Under the pieces are notes generated by a model. It was not told where the DNA came from. It saw nothing but the letters and a program-made list of their open reading frames with translations, and did no database searches. Shown one piece after another: positions 25,204 through 38,216 of a stretch of 64,000 nucleotides of DNA (position 1 is the stretch's first letter; every line of letters starts with the position of its first letter). The position numbers were made by a program, and so were the translations under genes. This stretch comes from JAGVSR01 sp963778225 (GTDB lineage: Bacteria; Pseudomonadota; Alphaproteobacteria; Rhizobiales; Hyphomicrobiaceae). The DNA lies in assembly GCA_963778225.1 (NCBI GenBank), contig CAVZTR010000002.1:62001-126000 (forward strand). Direction: 5' to 3'.

Positions 25204-28194
<2,991 letters not shown>

Positions 28195-28897
28195 AGGTTC
28201 GTAGCGCGTGGGAAGCGCGCGCTGCAATGTGGCGGTTGGCCGGTGATCCGATGTATGTGGGTGTAGCTGGCGATCTATACAACCTATTCGGGTTTCGGAG
28301 GGGGTGCTCGCAGAAGGCAGGGGGCGAGGCCGGCGCGCTTGCGCTTTTGTTTGTAGAGACTGATGCGACGCACCGGCCTCACCACGGACCACGGGGGTGG
28401 GCCCCCTTTTCGAAGCGTCGGTGCCACCACCCTGCGCGCATCTCAACACAGGTTGAACGGGGTTCTCACTCCCCCGCCGGCAGCGGTCCCCCAGGCTGAC
28501 TGACCCAGCTGGCGCTCCGTTCCGCTCCCCTCCGCAAACAGGATCCCAGCTCGAGCCTGTTCCCTGCCGAATGCGGTGGGATGAGGAGAGAATAGGGGAG
28601 GGATGAGTGGCGGGGATAAGTGGGGGTGAATTTCAGTTTTTAGGGAAGCGTCGAGTGTTGTTTCCCATTCAACATCGCGCGCACGCAATTGCACTTTGAG
28701 CGGCCTCAGTGCCTCGGTACGAGGCGTCGCGCTGACTATTTGTGCACGGATTTTGTGTTGCAGAGTGAAAGCGCTGGGATACCTTTGGATGCAGCTGCTC
28801 GCGTGATTGTCGCGTCGCGTGCGACCGCAATCGGCGACGTCAGTAACGGGCTTTGGAACGTTCCTTTCAACCGACATCTGGCGCCGAGACAAACCCC
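28195..28897. other. Intergenic region upstream of uvrA, no gene recognised
   Basis: About 700 bases without a convincing gene. Reading frames exist on both strands, but none has a start with a ribosome site or a familiar sequence. The stretch contains the uvrA promoter region and, further on, a lower-quality leader for the truncated gene at 28898. No alphaproteobacterial SOS motif (GTTC-N7-GTTC) was found. Confidence 0.5.
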
Positions 28898-29050
28898 ATG
28901 AACATGTTGGAAACGGCCCCTCCGAAATGCTGTGCCACCCCCCTGCAGCCGGACATATCTGAACTTCGCATCACGCATCCGCTGCAGCCGTTGACGCCAG
29001 CAGAGATCGGCAAAGTGTGTCCGACATCAACACCTGTGAGACTAAACTAG
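28898..29050 (+). pseudogene. Truncated gene start, possibly primary-amine (copper) oxidase N-terminus
   Basis: From ATG 28898 the product reads MNMLETAPPKCC followed by ITHPLQPLTPAEIGK and then loses sense. The segment HPLQPLTPAEI resembles the beginning of copper-containing amine oxidases (HPLDPLTPEEI). The coding sense ends at about 29030, where the IS3-type element begins, so the gene was probably cut by that insertion or by a deletion with it. The identification rests on a short motif and is tentative. Confidence 0.35.
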
Positions 29051-29104
29051 CGGCTTGAGGAACGGAGGATTTCGGGCTCATCGTGACCACCTGAGGAGTG
29101 GAAC

Positions 29105-29479
29105 ATGAGACAGAAATCCAGCCCGCCAGAGACACCGTCCGAGCGTCTCGTCAGAGACATCCGGCGGGCCACCCGCAAGCAGTATTCAGCCGAGGAGAAG
29201 ATCCGCATCGTCCTCGACGGCCTGCGTGGCGAGGTCTCGATCGCCGAGCTTTGCCGGCGCGAAGGCATCGCCGAGAGCCTCTACTACAGCTGGTCGAAGG
29301 AGTTCCTGGAAGCCGGCAAGCGGCGCCTGGCCGGCGACACGGCGCGGTCGGCGACCACCAGCGAAGTCAAGGATCTCAAGCGCCAGGCCCTGGAGCTGAA
29401 AGAAGTCGTTGCCGAGCAAGCCCTCGAACTCCGGCTGCTCAAAAAAAGCATGACCGGGGATGGGGGAGACGAGGCATGA
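29105..29479 (+). CDS. IS3-type transposase OrfA (helix-turn-helix)
   Basis: A 124-residue protein. The N-terminal HTH is RKQYSAEEKIRIVLDGLRGE, then AELCRREGIAESLYYSWSKE. A C-terminal leucine-zipper-like coiled coil follows (EVKDLKRQALELKEVVAEQ). This is the typical OrfA that directs binding to the element ends. Its stop TGA overlaps the ATG of orfB in ATGA, so the two are coupled by reinitiation, not by the programmed -1 frameshift of most IS3 elements. Confidence 0.88.
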   Translation: MRQKSSPPETPSERLVRDIRRATRKQYSAEEKIRIVLDGLRGEVSIAELCRREGIAESLYYSWSKEFLEAGKRRLAGDTARSATTSEVKDLKRQALELKEVVAEQALELRLLKKSMTGDGGDEA

Positions 29480-30457
29480 GGTATCCCGCGTCCGAAAAGC
29501 TCGAGATCATCCGCCTCGTCGAGCAGTCGCATCTGCCTGTGCGGCGCACGCTGGAGAAGCTCGGCATTCTGCCGGGCTCGTTCTATCGCTGGGTCGATCG
29601 CTATCAAACCGGCGGTGTCGAAGCCCTGGAAGACAGGCCGTCAAAGCCATCGCGCGTCTGGAACCGCATTCCCGATGACGTGCGCCGGACGATCATTGCG
29701 ATGGCGCTCGATGAGCCCGAGCTGTCACCCCGCGAACTGGCGGCACGCTTCACCGATACGCAGAATTACTTCGTCTCGGAAGCCTCCGTCTATCGCCTGC
29801 TCAAGGCCCATGACCTCATCACCAGCCCCGCCTTCATCGTCATCAAGGCGGCGGATGAGTTCAAGGACAAGACCACGGCAGTCAATCAGCTCTGGCAGAC
29901 CGACTTCACCTACCTGAAGGTCATCGGCTGGGGCTGGTTCTATCTCTCGACCATCCTCGACGACTTCTCGCGCTACATCATCGCCTGGAAGCTGTGCACC
30001 ACCATGAAGGCCGAAGACGTCACCGACACCTTGCAGCTGGCGCTGGCCGCGTCAGGCTGCGACCAAGCCCGCGTCGTCCATAAACCGCGCCTGTTGAGCG
30101 ACAACGGCTCGAGCTACGTCTCCGCCGATCTCGCCGAATGGCTCGACGACAACGGCATGGAGGCACGTCCGTGGCGCGCCCCATCACCCGCAAACCCAGG
30201 GCAAGATCGAGCGCTGGCATCAGACGCTCAAGAACCGCATCCTGCTCGAGAACTACTATCTGCCCGGCGATCTCGAAGCGCAGATCGGACGCTTCGTCGA
30301 GCACTACAATCACCGCCGCTACCACGAGAGCCTGAAGAACCTCACCCCGGCCGACGTCTACTTCGGACGCGGCCAAACCATCCTGTTGCAAAGAGAAAGG
30401 ATCAAACGCGACACCATCCGGAAACGACGATTGCAGCATCAATCGAAAGCCGCGTAA
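29476..30457 (+). pseudogene. IS3-type transposase OrfB, frameshifted near 30180
   Basis: OrfB is the integrase-fold (rve) DDE transposase. The first two catalytic acids are present: WQTDFTYLKV and LLSDNGSSYVS. At about 30180, after MEARPWRAP, the frame shifts. The rest, including the third acid in GKIERWHQTLK and the family tail HYNHRRYHESLKNLTPADVY, continues in another frame to 30457. A single-base change would restore it. In the present sequence the DDE triad is split, so no active protein is predicted. Confidence 0.87.
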
Positions 30458-30511
30458 CATCAAACCCAGATGACCCCGAGCCTCCGCTCGCTCACGCCGC
30501 AAACTGTCTCA

Positions 30512-31123
30512 AAGCATTCGACGACGGACAGGCTCAACTGGCGAGTGTCTAGTAGCCGCTAATTCATGTCCGCTCGACCCTCAGTAGCGGCCAAACAAGA
30601 GGCCGGCGGCTCAGGGCCATTTGCAGTAATCACGTAACGTTGAGAAGCAGCTGTATTGATCTAAAAACGTCAAGCAGTTGAAGTCGCCTGCATTGGACCG
30701 GCTGCGGGGGGGGGACACCCATTTGCGAAATGTCGTGAATCAGCGAGCATCGGTGCCCGCACTGCTTTTCATCCTGCTGCCGTTTACGATAGTGCCATAG
30801 CCAGCTGTCAAGGCCCTGCTAGGACATTGTAGCTCATTTAAAGCGACGCTTCTCGTTACCCCGTGTATTTGCAAGGCCGCCCGGCTAAACCCGAGGTATC
30901 TAGAACTAATTAGTAATAAAATCACGCGACTTAGTTGCAATGGAGCCACGAACTATATTCGCAAAACTGTCACACAGGTTCAGAGCATTTACGGCCATTT
31001 AAAGTTAAGTCTAAGTGGGGATGCATTCACCGGAACGCACAAGCGGGGGCTGAGCGGCCGAAGACCGGATGCACCAACATTCAAGGTTCGCGGATGCGAG
31101 CCGAGCCTCAAGGGGGACTGAGT
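30512..31123. other. Intergenic region upstream of porin, no gene recognised
   Basis: About 610 bases. Base composition is clearly less GC-rich than the surroundings (for example around 30.85-31.0 kb), in keeping with an accessory region. No gene, tRNA or clear terminator is visible. It must contain the porin promoter, which I could not define. Confidence 0.5.
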
Positions 31124-32477
31124 ATGACGAGCGGTTTGAAGTCGGGTACGGCAATCTTTGCCTTGCTCGCAGGCGTGGGGTTCGGCGCGATGCCGGTCAC
31201 CGCCGCCGACCTGGGCGGCGATTGCTGCGCCGATCTCGAGGAGCGCATCGCCGAATTGGAAGCCACGACGGCGCGCAAAGGCAATCGTAAGGTCAAGCTC
31301 GAAGTATCGGGCCACGTGAACGAAGCCCTTATCTACTGGGATGATGGCGTCGAATCGAACGCTGGCATCTATACCAACGACAACTCTCGTACGCGCTTTC
31401 GCTTCAAGGGATCGGCCAAGATCACGCGACGACTTGAAGGCGGGGTATCTGCTTGAAATCGGCGTCCGCAGCGCGAATTCGAAGCGCTTCACGCAGGATG
31501 ATCCAAGTGCTGCTGACGAATTCGGGTCTCGATGTGCGCCACTCAGCTTGGTACCTGGATAGCAAGACACTTTGGTCAAGTCTGGGTCGGTAGGACGGCA
31601 CCTGCCGCGGAAGGCATTACCGAAATCAACCTTGCTCAAACGGGCGATGTCGCCAAGTACTCGGACGTCGAGGATAGCGGTCTCGGCCTTCTCGTTCGCG
31701 CCGATAATGGAGAATTGACCAATCTCGAGTGGCGTCGGGCCATTCAGGATGGTGGCGACCAGCCCGGTGAACCAGAACGTGCGAACCTTGTTAAGTACGT
31801 TACACCGGAATTCGGAGGCTTCGTAGGCACTGTCGCCTATGGAACGCTCGACTACTGGGACGTTGGTCTGCGATACAAGGGCGATTTTGGCGGGTTCAAG
31901 TTGGCAATGGGCGTGGCTTACGCTCACCAGGACTTCAGTGGCCTCGACGACGCGGATGACGGCAACGTCGCCAACTGCCGCATGACCGATGACGGCGATG
32001 GGGCAATGGACTGCGAGACGCTCGGCGGCTCGGTCAGCATCATGCACGAGCCGACCGGCCTTTACACCAACTTCGCCGCTGGCTGGAGCCAGGACAACCT
32101 GATCCGGGACGTAATCCCGAACGCAGATAACGAGAGCACGTTCTGGGCGATCGAAGCTGGTATTGAGCAGAAGTGGACGTCGCTGGGCAAGACGACCCTG
32201 TTCGGACAGTACTACGACATGAACGGCGGCGCGAATGACAACCGTGCACTTCGAGTGCGATACCTGCGGTGCTTTGGGTGCCGACGTCGACGCGACCATT
32301 CTCGGTTCCGAATTGACCATGTACGGCGGCGGCATCGTGCAGGGTATCGATGCGGCAGCGATGTCACTCTATCTCTACTACCGCCATTACGAGACGGATT
32401 ACGATCTGGAGGGCGTCGCCACGCCGGGCCTGGAAGACCTCGACGTCGTCGTCGCCGGCGGCATCATCAAGTTCTAA
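31124..32477 (+). pseudogene. Alphaproteobacterial porin (Porin_2 type), at least four frame changes
   Basis: ATG 31124 has an AAGGGGG site seven bases upstream. The product begins with a signal peptide, then AADLGGDCCADLEERIAELE and ATTARKGNRKVKLEVSGHV, the hallmark of Rhizobiales trimeric porins (a short N-terminal coiled coil followed by the barrel). Barrel strands can be followed to the C-terminal DLDVVVAGGIIKF. The reading frame changes at about 31440, 31525, 31575 and 32250. In each case the sense continues in another frame, so the gene is full length but broken. A strong terminator follows at 32502. Intact, it would be a 16-stranded general porin of about 450 residues. Confidence 0.85.
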
Positions 32478-32501
32478 CTCCCTCCCGTCTAAACTTGGAA
32501 A

Positions 32502-32528
32502 GGGCTGCCTCAGGGCAGCCCTTTTTTT
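32502..32528 (+). terminator. Rho-independent terminator of the porin gene
   Basis: GGGCTGCC at 32502-32509 and GGCAGCCC at 32514-32521 form an eight-base stem with a TCAG loop, followed by seven T residues. It lies 25 bases after the porin stop. Confidence 0.9.
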
Positions 32529-32810
32529 GAGCAAGCTTACGCAGCATAGACGGTCGACAGCACTGTGACGTCCTCCGAGGGGGCTTTTTTTCATACCGGG
32601 GGTCCACGAAGTGATCGGGACAGGCGTATCAGTCCCCCGGACCCACAATACCTGTCCCCACCATGCTTTGCCGACCCACAAGAGGGCGTGTTGGCCGCCG
32701 TCCCGCCGCTCAACGAGCCGACGACTCAGTCGGTTCACCCCGGTGCAAATATCACTGATTGATGGCGTGCTGTATCGTTGAGGTGGGGTCGCTGGCGGTT
32801 CGCCTCTCGA

Positions 32811-33038
32811 TCAGTTATCCAGCATCCGGCGGTAGAACCACTCGCGGGCGGACATGGAGTTGGCGTCGCGGTGCCGGTAAGCGGCCCGGCGATAATTCTG
32901 AACCCTTGCAGCTTTGATACGTGTGCTGGAGCAGTTCACCGAGGTTGCCTTGCAACCTCGCCAGTCCGCCGCTTCTACAGTTGACGTGTGGGCGCTTGCC
33001 GAAAGCGCTGCGAGGGCCGCGATCATTAAAAAATTCAT
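32811..33038 (-). CDS. Small exported protein of unknown function
   Basis: ATG 33038 has GGAG eight bases upstream. The 75-residue product has a signal peptide ending STVEAAD. The mature part has WRGCKATSVNCSSTRIKAAR and is basic, ending AREWFYRRMLDN. Two cysteines may pair. The palindrome ATCGGAACTTCCGAT at 33097-33111 lies 59 bases upstream of its start. Confidence 0.65.
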   Translation of the reverse strand: MNFLMIAALAALSASAHTSTVEAADWRGCKATSVNCSSTRIKAARVQNYRRAAYRHRDANSMSAREWFYRRMLDN

Positions 33039-33601
33039 CTGCCTGTCTCCATGATTAGTCATGATCGGCAGATGGGATGCGTGAACATCGGTTCAAATCG
33101 GAACTTCCGATGAGAGCCCTATCGTCGCAGAGAAAGGGACATGGATTCGATTATCCACAAAGAGGCCTCGTCACTCTGCTCAAAAGGAGTGCCGGAAACC
33201 GCGGCCATCTCATCCGAATTCAACGATGCGGGGCGCCCTTTGAGATAGTGAAGCCGGCTGTTCCGGGGCGATGTGCCCCACCCGCAGTGGATTTCATTTG
33301 AGGTCAAACTCAACAGCATGGTCCGGGCTGTCGTTCAAGACGTCGCCCGTGGCTAGGCTCGAAGAAGAGGTAGCCGCCAAGCGCCTTCGCGCTCAAGGCG
33401 ATCAGTTGGACGCCGGTCGTACCGGTTGGCAAGCATCCGCTTGACGCGGGCGGCTACGCCTGAAGCGTCTGACAAATCATCGCACATTTTTTGATGCGCA
33501 TGTACTGCGCGCTCCCGCCCACGCAGTGTAGCTCTAGGCACGGCCGACCCACGAGTTCCAATCATCGCTTGCCGTGCAGCTGCTGGCTCCCGCGTTTGAG
33601 T
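33039..33601. other. Intergenic region with palindrome ATCGGAACTTCCGAT
   Basis: About 560 bases without a convincing gene. The only structure noted is the perfect palindrome ATCGGAACTTCCGAT at 33097-33111, repeated at 35067 and 38687. Short frames here lack ribosome sites and recognisable sequence. The missing N-terminal part of the broken PhoB-like gene that follows was not found. Confidence 0.5.
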
Positions 33602-34197
33602 GTCTCGCAAGCGGCAGTTGATCTATTTCTCGTCAGCGCCACCCGCCCCGACCTTCTAATTCTGTCGCCGCACGTCCCGCAAAGTACTGGGGTGGATTTT
33701 TGCCCTGCTTTGAGGGGTCAGACGGCAACGAAAAGGCTGCCAGCAATCTTTCTTACGCTCGAACCAGGCCCAGACAACCATATCCAATGCCTCGAAGCCG
33801 GGGCGGACGATGTCTTAGCCGAACCGTTCTCGGTCGGGGAATTACTTGCTCGTGTTAATGCGCTCATTCGCCGGTCGGCGCTACAAAACGAGCCCAACGT
33901 TTTGCAAGGGTATGGAATAAAACTCGATCGTAAATCACACCGCGTAACCCGTCAGGCCCGCGAAGTAGCACGCGGGCCGACTGAATATCGATTACTTGAG
34001 TTCTTGATGGAGAACAGAGGCCGGACTCCAACCCGTGCTCAACTCAACGCGGAGATCTGGTCTCATTACACCGACATCGACGATCGCACAGTCGACGTGC
34101 ACCTGGGCCGCTTACGGCGGGCAGTGGACAAACACTGGAAGCCAAACCCATCCGAACAGTTCGGGGTGTCGGTTACGTCTTCGACACCGAGGTTTAG
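33602..34197 (+). pseudogene. PhoB/OmpR-type response regulator, truncated and frameshifted
   Basis: The C-terminal winged helix is clear (GPTEYRLLEFLMENRGRTPT, then DDRTVDVHLGRLRRAVDK), and its end IRTVRGVGYVFDTEV is in another frame after about 34145. The receiver domain begins abruptly near PDLLILSPHVPQSTG; no start codon or the usual VEDE acidic N-terminus can be seen. At the phosphorylation position (usually LLDWMLP) there is LLILSPH, and the invariant lysine (usually VVKPFS) is replaced in VLAEPFS, so the receiver could not be phosphorylated normally. A related fragment lies at 39070-39220. Confidence 0.72.
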
Positions 34198-34206
34198 ACA
34201 AGGTAC

Positions 34207-34416
34207 TCAGGCCGTCGCACGTTCGGCCATCCAGCTTGCGATTTCAGCCTCACCCTCGGCAACTCCGGACACATCTTCGCCCGGCGCGTGCACCAGACGC
34301 TCCAGTTCCTGCTGCAGATAGCACAGGATCTCATTTCTCTCGGCGGGTACCAGGTCGAGAAGGGTGACTGCCAGCGTTCGCGCCAGGTATCGGCCTTCAT
34401 CATACGCTTTCGACAT
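34207..34416 (-). CDS. Small cytoplasmic protein of unknown function
   Basis: A 69-residue protein with a good GGAGGAG site five to seven bases before ATG 34416. It is helical (DEGRYLARTLAVTLLDLV, then AERNEILCYLQQELERLVH) with no signal peptide. No family was recognised; the layout resembles small helical antitoxin-like or regulatory proteins, but there is no partner gene to support that. It lies between the broken PhoB-like gene and the adhesin-E-like gene. Confidence 0.55.
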   Translation of the reverse strand: MSKAYDEGRYLARTLAVTLLDLVPAERNEILCYLQQELERLVHAPGEDVSGVAEGEAEIASWMAERATA

Positions 34417-34430
34417 CGGCTCTCCTCCGC

Positions 34431-34868
34431 TCAAAAGCTCTTCTGCGAGTTAGTCGCCGAAGTTTGGCAGACATTCCGTAAGGTCTGGTCCGCAACCGAC
34501 CCTGGTGTCACCGGCCGCGAATCCGTGTCAGTCCCAGGGTAGCGCCGCAACACCTCTCCATTTCCTAGAGAATTCTTGTATTCGATGATTTTGACAAGCC
34601 GGACGGTGCGTGCGGTGCAGTCGTATTCGTTGAGCAGACGCACGGACCGATAAGGCTCGTGGTAGAGATTTATCTGCTCCGATGCATGGTCCCAGAGGGT
34701 CCAAACCACGGGTTTGCCCTCGCTGCGATCAATGGTGTCGAGTTCGATGTAAACGGTTGCATGTTCGGCCGTTCGTATCGGGTGCAGTTCGGCCGCACTC
34801 GCGACTATAGCCATTGCCCCGCCAACGGCTGACAACGCCAGGATCGCGAAAAACTTTCGATAAGTCAC
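34431..34868 (-). CDS. Exported protein, surface-adhesin-E-like
   Basis: A 145-residue protein with GTG start 34868 (GGGGA six bases before) and a signal peptide ending ASAAE. The mature part resembles Haemophilus surface-adhesin-E type proteins: YIELDTIDRSEGKPVVWTL, PYRSVRLLNEYDCTARTVR and a C-terminal GSVADQTLRNVC with paired cysteines. The first 56 residues are duplicated at 38901 inside an inverted repeat, and a diverged full-length paralogue lies at 37281. Function here is unknown; a surface-exposed or periplasmic beta protein is likely. Confidence 0.72.
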   Translation of the reverse strand: MTYRKFFAILALSAVGGAMAIVASAAELHPIRTAEHATVYIELDTIDRSEGKPVVWTLWDHASEQINLYHEPYRSVRLLNEYDCTARTVRLVKIIEYKNSLGNGEVLRRYPGTDTDSRPVTPGSVADQTLRNVCQTSATNSQKSF

Positions 34869-35551
34869 GACATTCCCCGGTCAATGTACCCACCGTCGGA
34901 CTTCGACGGTGAATAGAAATCCTGCAGCCGGCGAATAACCGCCAATAAGGTTTTCCGCTAAGCTATCCAATGACCTTAGCAATGGTTTGTATCAGCCGCA
35001 TGACTGGGGGCCGCCGGCGCGTCCTGGTTAGCCTCATCGGAAAAGGCGCCGCTTACGCCTCCTCTCATCGGAACTTCCGATAAGCATCTGATATTGCTGT
35101 CCGTTCGCTTGATTGTGACAGCTGAGCCTACGACCTTAGTCAATGTAAGCCCGCACCAAGGGCTCGCCGGCGAGCCGGAATTCGCCGAAACCTTTGATTA
35201 GGATTTTCAAACCATGACCAAGACGAGCATGATCATTGGCCTTGCCAGTGCGGCGGCCCTGTCGTTCGCCTTGCCGGCTCAGGCTGTCGAAGGCCGCATG
35301 GGCGGCGTCACGACCTGCAGCAAAACGAACTCCAGCAAGTGCGTTCAGGGTTCTGTTCAGAACTACAATCTCGGACAGAAGGTCCAGTTGCCGGGCGGCA
35401 CGTGGGTCGATTGCGCCGGCGACTGCAAGAACAAGCTGCGCGAGAAGACCGTCGATTTCTGGTATGAGCAGATGAACCGCAACTAATCGCGACTGACGCA
35501 ATTCGAATGCAGCTGATTTGTCTGAAGCCGCGCGTCGTCGCGGCTTCTTTC
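34700..35551. repeat. Inverted duplication, arm A (852 bases)
   Basis: This segment is almost identical, in opposite orientation, to 38217-39069. Comparing the two arms shows about four substitutions and one single-base indel in 852 bases. It contains the 5' part of the adhesin-E-like gene, the palindrome ATCGGAACTTCCGAT and the small exported protein at 35214. Arm ends are sharp: at 34700 inside the adhesin-like gene and at 35551 after a hairpin-like GAAGCCGCGCGTCGTCGCGG. The high identity means recent duplication or gene conversion. Confidence 0.93.
35214..35486 (+). CDS. Small exported protein of unknown function (arm A copy)
   Basis: A 90-residue protein with a signal peptide ending PAQAVE. 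The mature part has TTCSKTNSSKCVQGSVQNYN and WVDCAGDCKNKLREKTVDFW, with four cysteines that could form two disulphides. The other copy at 38282 differs by one residue (Gln to Lys after KCV). A GC-rich hairpin (GAAGCCGCGCG with CGCGGCTTC) after the stop may be its terminator. Function unknown. Confidence 0.8.
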   Translation: MTKTSMIIGLASAAALSFALPAQAVEGRMGGVTTCSKTNSSKCVQGSVQNYNLGQKVQLPGGTWVDCAGDCKNKLREKTVDFWYEQMNRN

Positions 35552-35886
35552 GTTGCAAGGATCAACTCAGCGCGCCATCGGCGGCGTCATAACTGTTTCA
35601 CACTCAAGATATGTCACAGAGTATCGGCCCTCAACGCGAGCCCATTAGGCGCCTTCGCTTCGGCAACTGTGTCTGCGTTCGCGATTGGCACCTCCGTCCC
35701 TCCGCCACCTGCACGACAATAAGTGAAGATCAGTAGACCGCAGGGCGTGCATTCCGCTGTCATTGAAAACTTGCAGTAGTCGCGGGCGTATGTTCGCAAT
35801 GGGCCGATTCTGTTGCAGAACTGGCTTGAGAGGTCGGGCGAACCGTGATTCCGTCTCTGTGGGGCGGCCATCGACGGAGCGGTTCA
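35552..35886. other. Spacer between arm A and the decayed transposase
   Basis: About 335 bases. No gene was recognised. It probably includes the left flank and end of the decayed IS1182-type element, but I could not identify a terminal repeat. Confidence 0.4.
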
Positions 35887-36844
35887 ATGATGGGGCGGCG
35901 CAAGAGTGAGCATGGCCAGCTGTTCTATGTATTCGATCTTGAAGCCATCGTGCCAGACGATCACCAGGTCCGGCGGATTGCGGCAGTTCTCGACCTGACG
36001 TCGGTTCGCACCGAGCTGGCGCCGCACTACTCGCACACTGGATGGCCGTCGATTGATCCGGAACTTATGATCCGGATGCTCATCCTCGGCTACGTGTTCG
36101 CGATCCGCTCGGAGCGCGCGCTGTGCCGCGAGGTGCAGCTCAATCTCGCCTATTGCGGCCGCGGCATCGAAGATAAGATACCCGATCACTCGGCCTTCAC
36201 GCGCGCCGCCCGCAACGAACGCTTCCGCGAGCATGATGTCTTCCGCACGTGTTCGAGCGCGTCGTGGCGGCCTGCATCGACGTAGGTCTGGTCGGCGGCA
36301 CTAGTTTCGCAGTCGATGCGAGCCTGATCGCGGCGGACGCGAACAAGTGCCGCTCAATGCCGGGCGACGCATGGAGTCGTGACATCGATCCGACGACCGT
36401 CGAGCGCGCCGTGCAGGACTATCTCGTCAATCTCGACAACCCAGCCTGGGAATCCTGCCACGCTCAAGCGGATCACGCGGACCGCGCGGCGACACGATCT
36501 CCTACTTTTCGCGCGCTGCCGATTGCCGCGATTGCCCGTTGAAGCCGCAGTGCTGCCCAAAGTCGCCTAGCCGGAAGATCACACGCCACGTGCACGAGGC
36601 GGCGCGCGATGTCGCCCGCGCCATCGACAAGACCGCCGCTTATGAGCAGACGCGGCGCGATCGCAAGAAGGTCGAGATGTTGTTCGCGCACTTGAAGCGG
36701 ATTCTTCGGATGGGACGACTGAGGCTTCGCGGACCGGCCGGCGCGCAGTTCGAGTTCACACTTGCCGCCATCGCCCAGAACCTACGCCGCCTCGCCATGC
36801 TGGCGGTTCACCCGCCGGACACTGCTGCCCCGCGTGTTGCGTAG
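35887..36844 (+). pseudogene. Decayed IS1182-type transposase (DUF772/DDE), internal deletion and frame changes
   Basis: The N-terminal part (MMGRRKSEHGQLFYVFDLE, then SIDPELMIRMLILGYVFAI and RALCREVQLNLAY) is typical of IS1182-family transposases, as is the C-terminal CRDCPLKPQCCPK and FAHLKRILRMGRLRLRGP. The frame breaks after RNERFREHDVFR. The central catalytic region after LVNLDNPAW, roughly 130 residues in relatives, is missing. The protein cannot be active. It lies between the two arms of the inverted duplication and may have been involved in making it. Confidence 0.85.
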
Positions 36845-37280
36845 CGTCTCGTTACATCAGTCGCGTCAAGAGTCGGTGCCGATGCGTCGCCGCCGCCCAT
36901 AGCGGGCAGGCAGGCGAACGAGCCAAATTTCTAAGAAATCAGCCCGGGCTGAGACGTCGATCCCGCCGACTTCTGCAACAACATCGGCCATTTGCAGACT
37001 TGGCACGCCGTTGAAATGAGCTGTAAACCTGTTGAGGTAATGTGAAGGCGTGCGACTGATAGGTTGATCACGCTTGCGCGAGAAACAGCACGTTCGGGAT
37101 TCGTTGCCAATACTTGTGGCGCGCATGATCCAACCATCATATGAAAAATTAAGCAGCTGCTTCTCGCGAGGCGGGCCACCCAAAGCTGAAGGAACGGAGG
37201 GTCTCAACTTGAGCACAGAGGTGGCGGAACATACCTTTTACTCTAATTACCGTCGGAAACGAGCAGCTATAGGCAAAGCA
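36845..37280. other. Intergenic region, no gene recognised
   Basis: About 435 bases. Composition is less GC-rich than the core genome. A minus-strand reading frame spans part of it, but there is no ribosome site or recognisable sequence. Nothing could be assigned. Confidence 0.4.
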
Positions 37281-37724
37281 ATGCGGAGTTTAATCTCGTT
37301 CACCAATCAGAATGGCATGTCGCGACTTTGCATTCTCACGACCTTAACGTTGATTATCAACGCCGCTACATCAAACGCTGTCAGGTCGCTGGAACTTTTG
37401 CCGGTTCGGATTGTCGGTATCGCGGTAGTATATATTGATTCAGCGACCGTGGACCGAACAGACGGCAGGTCTCAGGTGTGGTCACTTTGGAATTACGCCA
37501 GTGACCAGCTAAATGTCTATGAAGAGCCTTATCAATCGGTGCGTTTCCTGAACAACTACGACTGCGAACACAGGACGGTGCGCATAGTGGAAGTTCGCGA
37601 ATACAGCGAGCCGTTCGGGCGAGGCAGCCCTCTTCGAGTCTATGGAGGCAAAGGTTTGAATGAACGCAACGTACCAAGAGGCTCCGTCGGGGATGAAATC
37701 CTAGAGCGGGTATGTTTCCCATAA
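37281..37724 (+). CDS. Exported protein, surface-adhesin-E-like paralogue
   Basis: A 147-residue protein from ATG 37281 (another in-frame ATG at 37317 would place a signal peptide closer to the start: SRLCILTTLTLIINAATSNA). The mature part matches the gene at 34431: VVYIDSATVDRTDGRSQVWS, PYQSVRFLNNYDCEHRTVR and a final GSVGDEILERVCFP. Two cysteines are conserved. It is a third, clearly diverged member of this small family inside the island; base composition is less GC-rich than average. Confidence 0.65.
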   Translation: MRSLISFTNQNGMSRLCILTTLTLIINAATSNAVRSLELLPVRIVGIAVVYIDSATVDRTDGRSQVWSLWNYASDQLNVYEEPYQSVRFLNNYDCEHRTVRIVEVREYSEPFGRGSPLRVYGGKGLNERNVPRGSVGDEILERVCFP

Positions 37725-38216
37725 GCAGCAGCGGCGATCCATTAAGGCGCTTGCAGCAGGGTTTGCAGGAGGTTGGCGGCGCTTAAGCGGCACATATTGG
37801 AGTCGTGTGCATGGGAGTTGGAATACGACTGAGCCGGCAATCCGCTCAAAAAGGTCAGGCTGCCACAAGGTCAGGGGTCCCCAGTGCGTCAACTTCACCG
37901 ACTTTCTTATTCGCTCGTCATGCGGTCTGACGCGGCGAGGTGATGAGTTTGCTGGGTGGGTGATCAGATTTTTGTGTTGTAGAACGCTGAGGCGCTGGCT
38001 CATAGCCAATTCGCAATCCTATGCAGTCCCCAGAATCAAAGCGCATCATGAACTGCGCACTCAAGCGCCCCTTCTCCTCTCCTGCCTCGTCCCAGCGGCG
38101 GCTTCTGAAGAAGTCGCCGCTTCTGCGTTGGCGAGATCTTGTTTGCGAAGCTCGCAGGTCGGAACCTCTGCGGGCAATGGCTGGGTGCTGAGCTGACGGC
38201 TGTTCGTTGCCATCAA
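37725..38216. other. Intergenic region up to arm B, no gene recognised
   Basis: About 490 bases with no supported gene. Several short frames lack start signals. The only boundary is the exact beginning of the inverted duplication at 38217. Confidence 0.4.

Larger units (their letters stand above)
29037..30511 (+). mobile_element. IS3-type insertion sequence, about 1.48 kb
   Basis: Two transposase genes lie between imperfect inverted ends. The left end begins TGAGACTAAACTAGCGGC and the right end, read inward on the other strand, begins TGAGACAGTTTGCGGC; further in, both share TGAG and CGGAGG. The terminal TGA/TCA form fits IS3-type elements. No clear short target duplication was found: ACCTG on the left and AAGCA on the right differ. 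orfB is frameshifted, so this copy is probably inactive by itself. Confidence 0.75.

Noticed and set aside
28195..28450. Possible LexA/SOS box upstream of uvrA
   Set aside because: I looked for GTTC-N7-GTTC and its complement and found none. GAACGGGGTTC near 28454 is a palindrome of a different type. Nothing clear lies before ssb either.
34207..34416. Toxin-antitoxin pair at the small helical gene
   Set aside because: There is no partner gene of suitable size overlapping or next to it; the neighbours are a broken PhoB-like gene and an exported protein.
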